18,416 bases of DNA from Symbiodinium natans (lineage: Eukaryota > Sar > Dinophyceae > Suessiales > Symbiodiniaceae). Positions within the stretch are counted from its first letter, which is position 1. Every line of letters starts with the position of its first letter. The translations under genes and the position numbers were made by a program. The DNA lies in contig CAJNDS010001451.1 of the NCBI GenBank assembly GCA_905221605.1, forward strand, positions 1 to 18,416, read 5' to 3'. The notes beneath the pieces were generated by a model, which was not told where the DNA came from, made no database searches, and saw only the letters and a program-made list of their open reading frames with translations. Below, in pieces: positions 1 to 6,349 of this stretch.

Positions 1-1093
1 CCCTTGCCTTAATGCTGCAAATGTCCCAAGCAATGCTCAACAGGTGCCCTCTGGCCCCGGATAACCTTCAACTTCCAGTGTTAAGTAACCCCCCAATCGC
101 CAACAGCTTGCCTCAAGTTTGGCAGAAGCACGACTTGCAAATGTTCCAAGCATTTGCAGTGTTTATCTTAGTGTTCTCAAAACACATTCGATGCGTGAAA
201 TTTGAATGGCTGGCTTGGCTTTGGCTGGCTCCGGTGTTTTTTTATTTTCGTGATTTTTAATTTTTTTGAAAAAATTTTCTGATGAAGCAATTGCTTTGAA
301 ACTTTTTGAAAAGTCTCTTACACTGTTGTTTGAACGAAAATTAAATGCAGAATCAGACGAGTCTAACTGTGTTATTCATCGATCGATTGCGCGCAAGGCC
401 AAACCGAAGTTCAAAAACATGCCAAGTGTTTTCCACAATAAGGGGAGTGTGTGTTGCTTTTTTTTGTGTTATCAGAGCTATTTTTGTGTTTTTAAGTTTT
501 TTTAAATTTTTTAAGATTTTTCCAATAAATTTCTAAGAAAGCTTCGAAGCAATTAAGTCAAGTGTGTTCAGTGTCAAGTGTGGTAAGTGTCGCTCTGTCC
601 AAACAAGTGAGATTCAGTCAAAGTGTGTCAAGTTTTTTTGGTTCGTTCAGAGTAAGTTGGAGTTTTGAAGTGTTTCAAGGGTTTGTTGAGTTTGACTGGA
701 GTGTTTTGTAAGGTTGCATAAGCAGAGCAGAGATTTAAAAGAGTGCGAGAGAGAGTAAGAGAATGTGAGAGAGTGAGATCTTGCAAAGAGTCCGAAACTT
801 TGACAAAGTTGTCTTGAAAGCCCAAAAGAGCTTGTTTTGGGCAAACCTCTAAAGAGAACATGACATGTGTCGCTTGAACTTGTTTAGGAGAAGTATGACA
901 TGTTTTGGTTGGACTTGCGTTTGGATTTGTGAGCTTGGATTGAACTGCTTGAGCATGTTGTTTTTGAACCTTGGGACCAAGACATGCATTAGAGCTTGCT
1001 TTGCGTGTGTGCATCACGTTTTTTAATGGGCTGTTTTTCGCTTGTCTTGTTGTTTTGAATCTCGTTCGAAGTCAATCATCAGCCTTCAACAAA
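1..1093. repeat. inter-cluster spacer, unit 1
   Basis: Starts within the spacer. The first 200 bp are of mixed composition. Bases 235-540 are rich in T runs, including several of five or more. Bases 730-780 are GA-rich. A 20-base match to the 5' flank of the Glu genes lies at 777-796, with the T-to-A variant seen upstream of some Glu copies. The GCTTCGAAGC palindrome is at 540-549. I see no RNA gene. A 129-codon minus-strand frame (628-1017) differs in frame at its end from the other units, so it is probably chance. Confidence 0.8.
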
Positions 1094-1163
1094 TTCCGCC
1101 AGCGGGACTCGAACCCGGTCGCTCGGGTGGGCCGAGTATCCGAACCAGCGAGACTATCGCGGA
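1094..1163 (-). pseudogene. tRNA-Glu copy, 70 nt, collapsed anticodon loop
   Basis: First of 15 Glu loci in unit 1. The anticodon stem pairs (CTCGG with CCGAG), but the loop is only five bases, CCCAC, so the CTC anticodon is missing. The acceptor has a G6-G67 clash and the T stem a C49-C65 clash. The same form opens the Glu block in units 2 and 3. It is not expected to decode. Confidence 0.85.
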
Positions 1164-1305
1164 TCTTGCAATGAGTCCGAAGCTTGTTAACTTTTCTTCA
1201 ACCATCCAGACTTGGCCCACAACAAACCAAGGCTCTGCGATCTCGTTCGAGTACTTTTAGATGTATTTGAATCTTGTTCGGAGTCAATCAACGGCCTTCA
1301 ACAAA

Positions 1306-1357
1306 TTCCGCCACCGGGACTCGAACCCGTCGCTCGGGTGAGCCAGCTAGTAGCAGA
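1306..1357 (-). pseudogene. 52-nt tRNA-Glu mini-form
   Basis: Keeps both acceptor strands (TCTGCTA with TGGCGGA, with G-U pairs) and the T arm with its B box (GGTTCGAGTCC), but about 20 nt replace the D and anticodon arms. No anticodon stem remains. The same form recurs at 2768 and twice in each other unit. Read as a deletion product, possibly still able to fold as an acceptor-T-arm minihelix. Confidence 0.8.
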
Positions 1358-1483
1358 TCTTGCAATGAGTCCGAAGCTTGTGAACTTTATTACTTCAACC
1401 ATCCAGACTTGGCCCACAACAAACCAGGCTCTGCGATCGTTCGGAGTACTTTTAGATGGTGTTTGAATCTCGCCTTCAACAAA

Positions 1484-1556
1484 TTCCGCCACCGGGACTC
1501 GAACCCGGGTCGCTCGGGTGAGGGCCGAGTATCCTAACCAGCTAGACTATAGCGGA
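1484..1556 (-). tRNA. tRNA-Glu(CTC): tRNA-Glu(CTC)
   Basis: Consensus 73-nt copy that delivers glutamate to GAG codons. Acceptor TCCGCTA pairs with TGGCGGA, discriminator A73. D arm GTCT/GGAT with GG in the loop. Anticodon stem CTCGG/CCGAG encloses CCCTCAC, so the anticodon is CTC. T arm CCGGG-TTCGAGT-CCCGG supplies a good B box. No CCA is encoded and no intron is seen. Position 33 is C where U is nearly invariant, as in all Glu copies here with a full loop. Only TTT follows the gene, so no strong RNA polymerase III stop is near. CAA lies at -5 to -3. Identical copies are at 2943, 8057, 8806, 9282 and 15407. Confidence 0.93.
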
Positions 1557-1700
1557 TCTTGCAAAAGTCCGAAGCTTGTTAACTTTATTTCAACCATCCA
1601 AGACTTCGCCCACAACCGAGGCTCTGCGATCTCGTTCGGAGTACTTTTAGATGGTGTTTTGAATCTCGTTCGGAGTCAATCATCGGCCTTCAATAACAAA

Positions 1701-1773
1701 TTCCGCCACCGGGACTCGAACCCGGGTCGCTCGGGTGAGGGCCGAGTATCCTAACCAGCTAGACGAGAGCGGA
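1701..1773 (-). tRNA. tRNA-Glu(CTC): tRNA-Glu(CTC), variant acceptor
   Basis: Full length, but A7 and A9 are both C, so position 7 no longer pairs with T66. The rest matches the consensus, including anticodon CTC and C33. Lies 217 bp from the copy at 1484, the basic monomer spacing. Unit 2 has no copy at this place. Function is doubtful. Confidence 0.8.
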
Positions 1774-1900
1774 TCTTGCAATGAGTCCGAAGCTTGTTAA
1801 CTTTACTTCAACCATCCAGACTTCTCCCACAACCGAGGCTCTGCGATCTCGTTCGGAGTGCTTTTAGATGGTGTTTTGAATCTTCTTTGGAGTCAACCAT

Positions 1901-1951
1901 CGGGTCGCTCGGGTGAGGGCCGAGTATCCCAACCAGCTAGACTATAGCGGA
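1901..1951 (-). pseudogene. 51-nt 5' part of tRNA-Glu
   Basis: Runs from base 1 through the D and anticodon arms and stops in the variable loop / start of the T stem. The B box, T loop and acceptor 3' strand are gone, replaced by flank ending GTCAACCATCGGG. One D-loop change (T to G in the RNA sense). Without a B box, independent transcription is unlikely. Confidence 0.85.
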
Positions 1952-2078
1952 TCTTGCAATGAGTCCGAAGCTTGTTAATTTTACTTCAACCATCCAGACT
2001 TCGCCCACAACCGAGGCTCTGCGATCTCGTTCGGAGTGCTTTTAGATGGTGTTTTGAATCTTTTTTGGAGTCAACCGT

Positions 2079-2129
2079 CGGGTCGCTCGGGTGAGGGCCG
2101 AGTATCCTAAACAGCTAGACTATAGCGGA
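2079..2129 (-). pseudogene. 51-nt 5' part of tRNA-Glu
   Basis: Same truncation point as the copy at 1901, with flank GTCAACCGTCGGG. D loop reads AGCTGTTTA, losing G19. Confidence 0.85.
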
Positions 2130-2243
2130 TCTTGCAATGAGTCCGAAGCTTGTGAACTTTAGACTTGGCCCACAACAAACCAAGGCTCTGCGATCTCGTT
2201 CGGAGTACTTTTAGATGGTGTTTTGAATCTCGCCTTCAACAAA

Positions 2244-2322
2244 TTCCGCCGCCGGGACTCGAACGCGAACCCGGGTTGCTCGGGTGAGGGCCGAGAATCC
2301 TGACCAGCTAGACTATAGCGGA
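2244..2322 (-). pseudogene. 79-nt tRNA-Glu with enlarged T-side
   Basis: A six-base insertion duplicates part of the T stem and loop (GAACGCGAACCCGGG on the plus strand). A T stem can still form if the variable region is allowed to grow to about ten bases. A7-C66 does not pair. D loop carries GGTCA and position 26 is T, marking a separate subfamily. Anticodon CTC and C33 are kept. Confidence 0.75.
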
Positions 2323-2466
2323 TCTTGCAATTAGTCCGAAGCTTGTTAACTTTACTTCAACCATCCAGACTTCGCCCACAACCGAGGCTCTGCGATCTCG
2401 TTCGGAGTACTTTTAGATGGTGTTTTGAATCTCGTTCGGAGTCAATCATTGGCTTTCAATAACAAA

Positions 2467-2539
2467 TTCCGCCACCGGGACTCGAACCCGGGGCGCTCGG
2501 GTGAGGGCCGAGTATCCTAACCAGCTAGACTATAGCGGA
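2467..2539 (-). tRNA. tRNA-Glu(CTC): tRNA-Glu(CTC)
   Basis: Full cloverleaf with one change in the variable loop (CGCC for CGAC), which should not harm folding. Last gene of half-block A. C33 present. Confidence 0.9.
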
Positions 2540-2767
2540 TCTTGCAATGAGTCCGAAGCTTGTTAACTTTACTTCAACCATCCAGACTTCGCCCACGACC
2601 GAGGCTCTGCAATCTCGTTCGGAGTGCTTGCAATGAGTCCGAAGCTTGTTAACTTTTCTTCAACCATCCAGACTTGGCCCACAACAAACCAAGGCTCTGC
2701 GATCTCGTTCGAGTACTTTTAGATGTATTTGAATCTTGTTCGGAGTCAATCATCGGCCTTCAACAAA

Positions 2768-2819
2768 TTCCGCCACCGGGACTCGAACCCGGCGCTCGGG
2801 TGAGCCAGCTAGTAGCAGA
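2768..2819 (-). pseudogene. 52-nt tRNA-Glu mini-form
   Basis: Counterpart of the copy at 1306, with one base change beside the T stem (CCGGCGC for CCGTCGC on the plus strand). Acceptor pairing and B box kept. Confidence 0.8.
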
Positions 2820-2942
2820 TCTTGCAATGAGTCCGAAGCTTGTGAACTTTACTTCAACCATCCAGACTTGGCCCACAACAAACCAGGCTCTGCGATCGTT
2901 CGGAGTACTTTTAGATGGTGTTTAAATCTCGCCTTCAACAAA

Positions 2943-3015
2943 TTCCGCCACCGGGACTCGAACCCGGGTCGCTCGGGTGAGGGCCGAGTATCCTAACCAG
3001 CTAGACTATAGCGGA
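2943..3015 (-). tRNA. tRNA-Glu(CTC): tRNA-Glu(CTC)
   Basis: Identical to the consensus copy at 1484. Sits 175 bp from the 52-nt mini-form, the same arrangement as in half-block A. Confidence 0.93.
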
Positions 3016-3159
3016 TCTTGCAAAAGTCCGAAGCTTGTTAACTTTATTTCAACCATCCAAGACTTCGCCCACAACCGAGGCTCTGCGATCTCGTTCGGAG
3101 TACTTTTAGATGGTGTTTTGAATCTCGTTCGGAGTCAATCATCGGCCTTCAATAACAAA

Positions 3160-3232
3160 TTCCGCCACCGGGACTCAAACCCGGGTCGCTCGGGTGAGGG
3201 CCGAGTATCCTAACCAGCTAGACTATAGCGGA
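3160..3232 (-). tRNA. tRNA-Glu(CTC): tRNA-Glu(CTC), C56 lost
   Basis: Full length, but the T loop reads TTTGAGT, so the invariant C56 is T. This breaks the G19-C56 tertiary pair and weakens the B box. Other stems are intact. Probably inactive or weak. Confidence 0.78.
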
Positions 3233-3359
3233 TCTTGCAATGAGTCCGAAGCTTGTTCACTTTACTTCAACCATCCAGACTTCTCCCACAACCGAGGCTC
3301 TGCGATCTCGTTCGGAGTGCTTTTAGATGGTGTTTTGAATCTTCTTTGGAGTCAACCGT

Positions 3360-3409
3360 CGGGTCGCTCGGGTGAGGCCGAGTATCCTAACCAGCTAGAC
3401 TATAGCGGA
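3360..3409 (-). pseudogene. 50-nt 5' part of tRNA-Glu
   Basis: Truncated like the copy at 1901 and also one base short in the anticodon loop (six bases, CCTCAC). Confidence 0.83.
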
Positions 3410-3536
3410 TCTTGCAATGAGTCCGAAGCTTGTTAATTTTACTTCAACCATCCAGACTTCGCCCACAACCGAGCCTCTGCGATCTCGTTCGGAGTGCTTT
3501 TAGATGGTGTTTTGAATCTTTTTTGGAGTCAACCGT

Positions 3537-3587
3537 CGGGTCGCTCGGGTGAGGGCCGAGTATCCTAACCAGCTAGACTATAGCGGA
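3537..3587 (-). pseudogene. 51-nt 5' part of tRNA-Glu
   Basis: Truncation with flank GTCAACCGTCGGG; the retained part matches the consensus exactly. Confidence 0.85.
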
Positions 3588-3701
3588 TCTTGCAATGAGT
3601 CCGAAGCTTGTGAACTTTAGACTGGGCCCACAACAAACCAAGGCTCTGCGATCTCGTTCGGAGTACTTTTAGATGGTGTTTTGAATCTCGCCTTCAACAA
3701 A

Positions 3702-3780
3702 TTCCGCCGCCGGGACTCGAACCCGAACCCGGGTTGCTCGGGTGAGGGCCGAGAATCCTGACCAGCTAGACGATAGCGGA
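3702..3780 (-). pseudogene. 79-nt tRNA-Glu with enlarged T-side
   Basis: Six-base tandem duplication of GAACCC on the plus strand. A9 is C. TCGGG-TTCGAGT-CCCGG can form a T stem, leaving a longer variable region. Confidence 0.75.
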
Positions 3781-3831
3781 TCTTGCAATGAGTCCGAAGC
3801 TTGTTAACTTTACTTCAACCATCCACAACCG

Positions 3832-3904
3832 ATCCGCCACCGGGACTCGAACCCGGGTCGCTCGGGTGAGGGCCAAGTATCCTAACCTGCTAGACTATAG
3901 CGGA
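3832..3904 (-). tRNA. tRNA-Glu(CTC): tRNA-Glu(CTC), distal copy
   Basis: Last Glu copy of the block, only 51 bp from the 79-nt form because its 3' flank is deleted. The discriminator is T instead of A. C28-29 region reads CTTGG (one G-U pair) and the D loop AGCAGGTTA. All stems pair. Conserved at 10184 and 16774. The odd base 73 makes normal charging uncertain. Confidence 0.8.
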
Positions 3905-4128
3905 TCTTGCAATGAGTCCGAAGCTTGTTAACTTTACTTCAACCCCACAACCGAGGCTCTGCGATCTCGTTCGGAGTATTTTTTCAGATGGTGTTTTTGA
4001 ATCTCGTTCGGAGTAGAGTGAGAGAGTGAGAGTGAGAGTGAGAGTGAATCTCGTATGGACAGAGTGAGAGTGAGGGTGGAATATCGATCGGAGTACTTTT
4101 AGATCCTAGATGGTGTTTTGAATCTTGT

Positions 4129-4155
4129 TCGGAGTACTGTTTTCAAGTACTCCGA
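4129..4155. repeat. perfect 10-bp inverted repeat
   Basis: TCGGAGTACT, seven-base loop GTTTTCA, then AGTACTCCGA. This is the point where the dispersed motif changes orientation. Conserved in all three units with one loop change in unit 3. Confidence 0.85.
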
Positions 4156-4246
4156 GCCCGACTCAAAACGCCGTCTAAAAGTACTCCGAATGAGATCCAA
4201 AACATCGAAGAATATTCCCAAACGTCTCTCTCTCTCTCTCACACAC

Positions 4247-4250
4247 AAAA
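4247..4250 (-). terminator. RNA polymerase III T4 stop of tRNA-His
   Basis: TTTT on the minus strand directly after base 73. Confidence 0.75.
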
Positions 4251-4322
4251 TGTCCCCACCAGGAGTCGAACCTGGGTTGTCGCGGCCACAACGCGACGTC
4301 CTAACCACTAGACGGTAAGGAC
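4251..4322 (-). tRNA. tRNA-His(GTG): tRNA-His(GTG), C8 variant
   Basis: Histidine tRNA, 72 nt. Acceptor GTCCTTA pairs with TGGGGAC, discriminator A. Anticodon stem TCGCG/CGCGA around TTGTGGC gives GTG with a normal U33. T arm CCAGG-TTCGACT-CCTGG. The extra G at -1 is not encoded (the base is A) and would be added after transcription as in other eukaryotes. In this unit the nearly invariant T8 is C, unlike units 2 and 3. A TTTT stop follows at once. Confidence 0.93.
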
Positions 4323-4478
4323 TCTGAACATGTTTTTCTCGTCTTGATCGGATTGGGCAAAGCCATGCCACGGGTTGCAGTTCACAGGCGGAATTTGTGG
4401 GTCATGTGGTGGGTGTCAGTGGCAGGCCAGATGTGGTTAAAGCTCTGTCAGCTACTAGTGTTTGGTTGGGCTGGCAAA

Positions 4479-4548
4479 GGGCTGTTCTGAATTGAACCCA
4501 GGACCTCTCGCACCCGAAGCGAGAATCATGCCACTAGACCAAACAGCC
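4479..4548 (-). pseudogene. tRNA-Pro(CGG): tRNA-Pro(CGG) with T-stem deletion
   Basis: Proline tRNA with acceptor GGCTGTT/AACAGCC and anticodon loop TTCGGGT (CGG). The 3' side of the T stem has lost two bases (CAG instead of CCCAG), so the CTGGG strand cannot pair fully and the gene is 70 instead of 72 nt. Units 2 and 3 have the full form. Probably dead, unless the missing GG is a sequencing error. Confidence 0.85.
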
Positions 4549-4730
4549 AGTGGCATTGCTGGCTCACCAAGACAAACCCAAGACAACAGCCAATGCACTG
4601 CTGACTCAGAACGACAAACACAAAGCATGGCTGCTTGTCTTAAACAACTTTGCGAAAAGCACAAGGTGTTGCACAGCTCTCACACACAAAACATGCCTTG
4701 TAGGACTTACAGCCTATGAGGCACATTGTG

Positions 4731-4734
4731 AAAA
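4731..4734 (-). terminator. T4 stop of tRNA-Ile
   Basis: TTTT on the minus strand directly after base 73. Confidence 0.75.
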
Positions 4735-4808
4735 TGGTCCCATGCGGGCTCGAACCGCGGACCTTACGGTTATTGGCCGTACGCTCTAACCAACTGAGCT
4801 ATGAGACC
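4735..4808 (-). tRNA. tRNA-Ile(AAT): tRNA-Ile(AAT), T-stem mismatch
   Basis: Isoleucine tRNA, 74 nt. Acceptor GGTCTCA/TGGGACC, A73. Anticodon stem TACGG/CCGTA around CCAATAA gives AAT, expected to become IAT by deamination. Base 33 is C, as in units 2 and 3. Unit 1 alone has A65, which cannot pair with C49 at the foot of the T stem. D loop has GG; B box GGTTCGAGCCC. CAA lies at -5 to -3. Confidence 0.92.
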
Positions 4809-5160
4809 TCTTGCTGCGACCGCATGACCTCATAACACCACCGTGAACATGACAAAACACCCTGACCGACCAGACTCAAAACCATCTCAGCACTCCGAAC
4901 GAGATTCAAAACAATATCTAAATTTCTGAATCTCGATCGGAGTACTTTTAGACGGTGTGTCTTGAATCTCGTTCGGAGTATTCTTAGATGGTGCTGGTTC
5001 GGAGTACTTTTAGATGGTGTGTCTTGAATTTCGTTCGGAGTACTTTTAGATGGTGTCTTGCATTTCGTTCGGAGCCATTGCCAGACACAGACGCAGACAG
5101 AGAGCGGAAGCAGTGGGCAGAACGCATTGGTGCGGGAATACACAAGCAAAAGAAGCAAAA
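4809..5160. repeat. motif array upstream of the minisatellite, unit 1
   Basis: One inverted motif copy at about 4865-4915, then a run of direct copies at 4924-5075 with core CGGAG spaced 36, 26, 36 and 34 bases. The rest to 5160 is unique within the unit. No gene seen. Confidence 0.75.
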
Positions 5161-5413
5161 TTCCACTTCAAAGCAAAAATTTTCAGAAAGAAAATCTCAC
5201 ACCTTGAAGCAACCGCAAAAGGCATTAGCACAAGTACACAACCAAAAGAAACAAAATTCCACTTCAAAGCAAAGATTTTCAGAAAGAAAACCTCACACCT
5301 TGAAGCAACCGCAAAAGGCATTAGCACAAGTACACAACCAAAAGAAACAAAATTCCACTTCAAAGCAAAGATTTTCAGGAAGAAAACCTCACACCTTGAA
5401 GCAACCGCAAAAG
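5161..5413. repeat. 96-bp minisatellite, 2.6 copies, unit 1
   Basis: Starts of the copies (TTCCACTTCA) are at 5161, 5257 and 5353, an exact 96-bp period. The period is a multiple of three, so open frames run through on both strands and give repeated peptides. The third copy ends early in CGCAAAAG. Copies 2 and 3 are nearly identical; copy 1 differs at a few bases. Confidence 0.92.
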
Positions 5414-5462
5414 TTTGAAAGAACTGCGGATCGACAAATCGACCCTGGGCAAATTTGTTCCC

Positions 5463-5467
5463 ACTAT

Positions 5468-5509
<42 letters not shown>

Positions 5510-5556
5510 CACTACTGCTACTGCCACTGCTACTGCTACTACTACTACTACTACTG

Positions 5557-5598
<42 letters not shown>

Positions 5599-5697
5599 CT
5601 ACTACTACTACGGCACAACTACCACGACTACCACGACTACTGCTACTACTACCACTACTACTACTACTACTATTATTATTATTATTATTATTATTAT

Positions 5698-5742
<45 letters not shown>

Positions 5743-5803
5743 CACGACGACGACGACACCTACAACAACAACTACTGCTATTACTAACACTACTTCTACT
5801 ACT
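5463..5803. repeat. TAC/ATT triplet microsatellite, unit 1
   Basis: About 340 bp of TAC triplets with CAC, TGC and TCC interruptions and an ATT block at about 5670-5697. The distance between the flanking anchors is the same 340 bp in unit 2, although the TAC and ATT blocks differ in length. Frames through it encode runs of Tyr, Thr or Leu and are not genes. Confidence 0.95.
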
Positions 5804-5821
5804 GCAATACCTTGCTTCAAA

Positions 5822-5894
5822 TACACCCAGCCAGGATCGAGCTGGCGACCTTCAGCGTGTTAGGCTGACGTCATAGCCACTAGACCATGGGTGC
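5822..5894 (-). tRNA. tRNA-Val(AAC): tRNA-Val(AAC)
   Basis: Valine tRNA, 73 nt. Acceptor GCACCCA/TGGGTGT (G1-U72 wobble), A73. Anticodon stem TCAGC/GCTGA around CTAACAC gives AAC with U33. T arm GCCAG-CTCGATC-CTGGC: base 54 is C instead of T, which also weakens the B box. Only TTT follows the gene, then the microsatellite. CAA is at -3 to -1. Identical in unit 2. Diverges from tRNA-Trp 236 bp away. Confidence 0.9.
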
Positions 5895-6130
5895 TTGCTT
5901 TCATTTTTATAAACTGGATCTCTTTCTTTGCTAGATGAAGGTGTGCAGCTTCAGTCATCAAGACATCCACACCCAGCCGTTTCTCGAAACTAGAAATACG
6001 CGAAAGTCGAACGAAAGACGAAAGACTTGGTTGGTGCAGCTTCATGACTCCTTGAACAGCGCAGCTTGCAACAAGAGTCCATTGTACGTCGAAAACAAAA
6101 TTTGAAAGCAAATCCATGGCTGCAACTTAA

Positions 6131-6202
6131 GGGGCGATGGCGCAACGGCAGCCCGTCTGACTCCAGATCAGAAGGTTGGGAGTTCGAATCTCTCTGGCCT
6201 CA
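6131..6202 (+). tRNA. tRNA-Trp(CCA): tRNA-Trp(CCA), damaged copy
   Basis: Tryptophan tRNA, 72 nt. Anticodon stem TCTGA/TCAGA around CTCCAGA gives CCA with U33. T arm GGGAG-TTCGAAT-CTCTC. Compared with unit 2 there are two changes: G6 now faces G67 in the acceptor, and the D stem reads GCGC/GCCC with a C-C clash. Both break pairs, so this copy is likely weak or inactive. CAA at -8 to -6. Confidence 0.88.
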
Positions 6203-6206
6203 TTTT
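6203..6206 (+). terminator. T4 stop of tRNA-Trp
   Basis: TTTT directly after base 73; a further T5 run follows about 10 bases later. Confidence 0.75.
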
Positions 6207-6349
6207 CGCTCTTTGGTTTTTCAATGTGAGAAACTTCCATGCAGCAGTCAGGGCAGTTTTTTTGCTGTGGATGTCTCTGCTGAAACGGGGTGCCTTGCAA
6301 CCCCGGCTTTGGGGTTCACAAAATTATAGTGTCCATCTGCTTGTTAGAA

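Larger units (their letters stand above)
1165..2626. repeat. tRNA-Glu half-block A, unit 1
   Basis: Carries Glu loci in the order 52-nt mini-form, 73, 73, 51, 51, 79, 73. The next half-block repeats almost the same order 1462 bp further on. The join at 2627 fuses the tail of one monomer (GGAGTGCTT) to the 5' flank of another (CTTGCAATGAG), sharing only CTT, which looks like an old unequal-exchange scar. Confidence 0.85.
2627..3904. repeat. tRNA-Glu half-block B, unit 1
   Basis: Paralogue of half-block A: 52-nt mini-form, 73, 73, 50, 51, 79, then a shortened monomer with the last 73-nt copy. The same half-block is at 8966 and 15567, so the duplication is older than the macro-unit amplification. 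Confidence 0.85.
3905..4250. repeat. GA/TC-rich and motif-bearing spacer, unit 1
   Basis: No gene seen. Holds copies of the dispersed motif (around 3967-4010 and 4089-4131), a GAGAGTGA tract at 4013-4080, inverted copies of the motif from about 4146, and a (TC)8 run at 4225-4240 next to the tRNA-His stop. The TC run is 8, 10 and 11 repeats long in units 1, 2 and 3. Confidence 0.8.

Noticed and set aside
540-549. GCTTCGAAGC palindrome as a regulatory site
   Set aside because: A ten-base palindrome is easily met by chance in 18 kb, and its identity in all units follows from unit similarity.
1-1093. Possible 5S rRNA, U6 or other small RNA gene in the spacer
   Set aside because: I looked for the conserved internal parts of 5S rRNA and U6 and saw none. 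The T runs alone do not define a gene.
1042-1260. Many short frames with the repeated peptide GLEPGRSG / RDSNPGRSG
   Set aside because: These are the well-known translation of tRNA T arms and anticodon arms on the opposite strand; they are shadows of the tRNA-Glu loci.
1094-3904. CRISPR-like array of regularly spaced repeats
   Set aside because: The repeats are whole tRNA-Glu genes with 100-145 bp of also-repeated flank. There are no unique spacers and no cas genes.
5463-5803. Telomeric or subtelomeric repeat
   Set aside because: TAC/ATT triplets do not match known telomere repeats and lie inside the unit, flanked by tRNA genes.
4988-5863. Open frame of 291 codons with a repeated peptide and long Tyr/Thr runs
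   Set aside because: It runs through the 96-bp minisatellite and the TAC microsatellite and ends in tRNA-Val. Its length comes from repeats whose periods are multiples of three, and similar frames exist on both strands.
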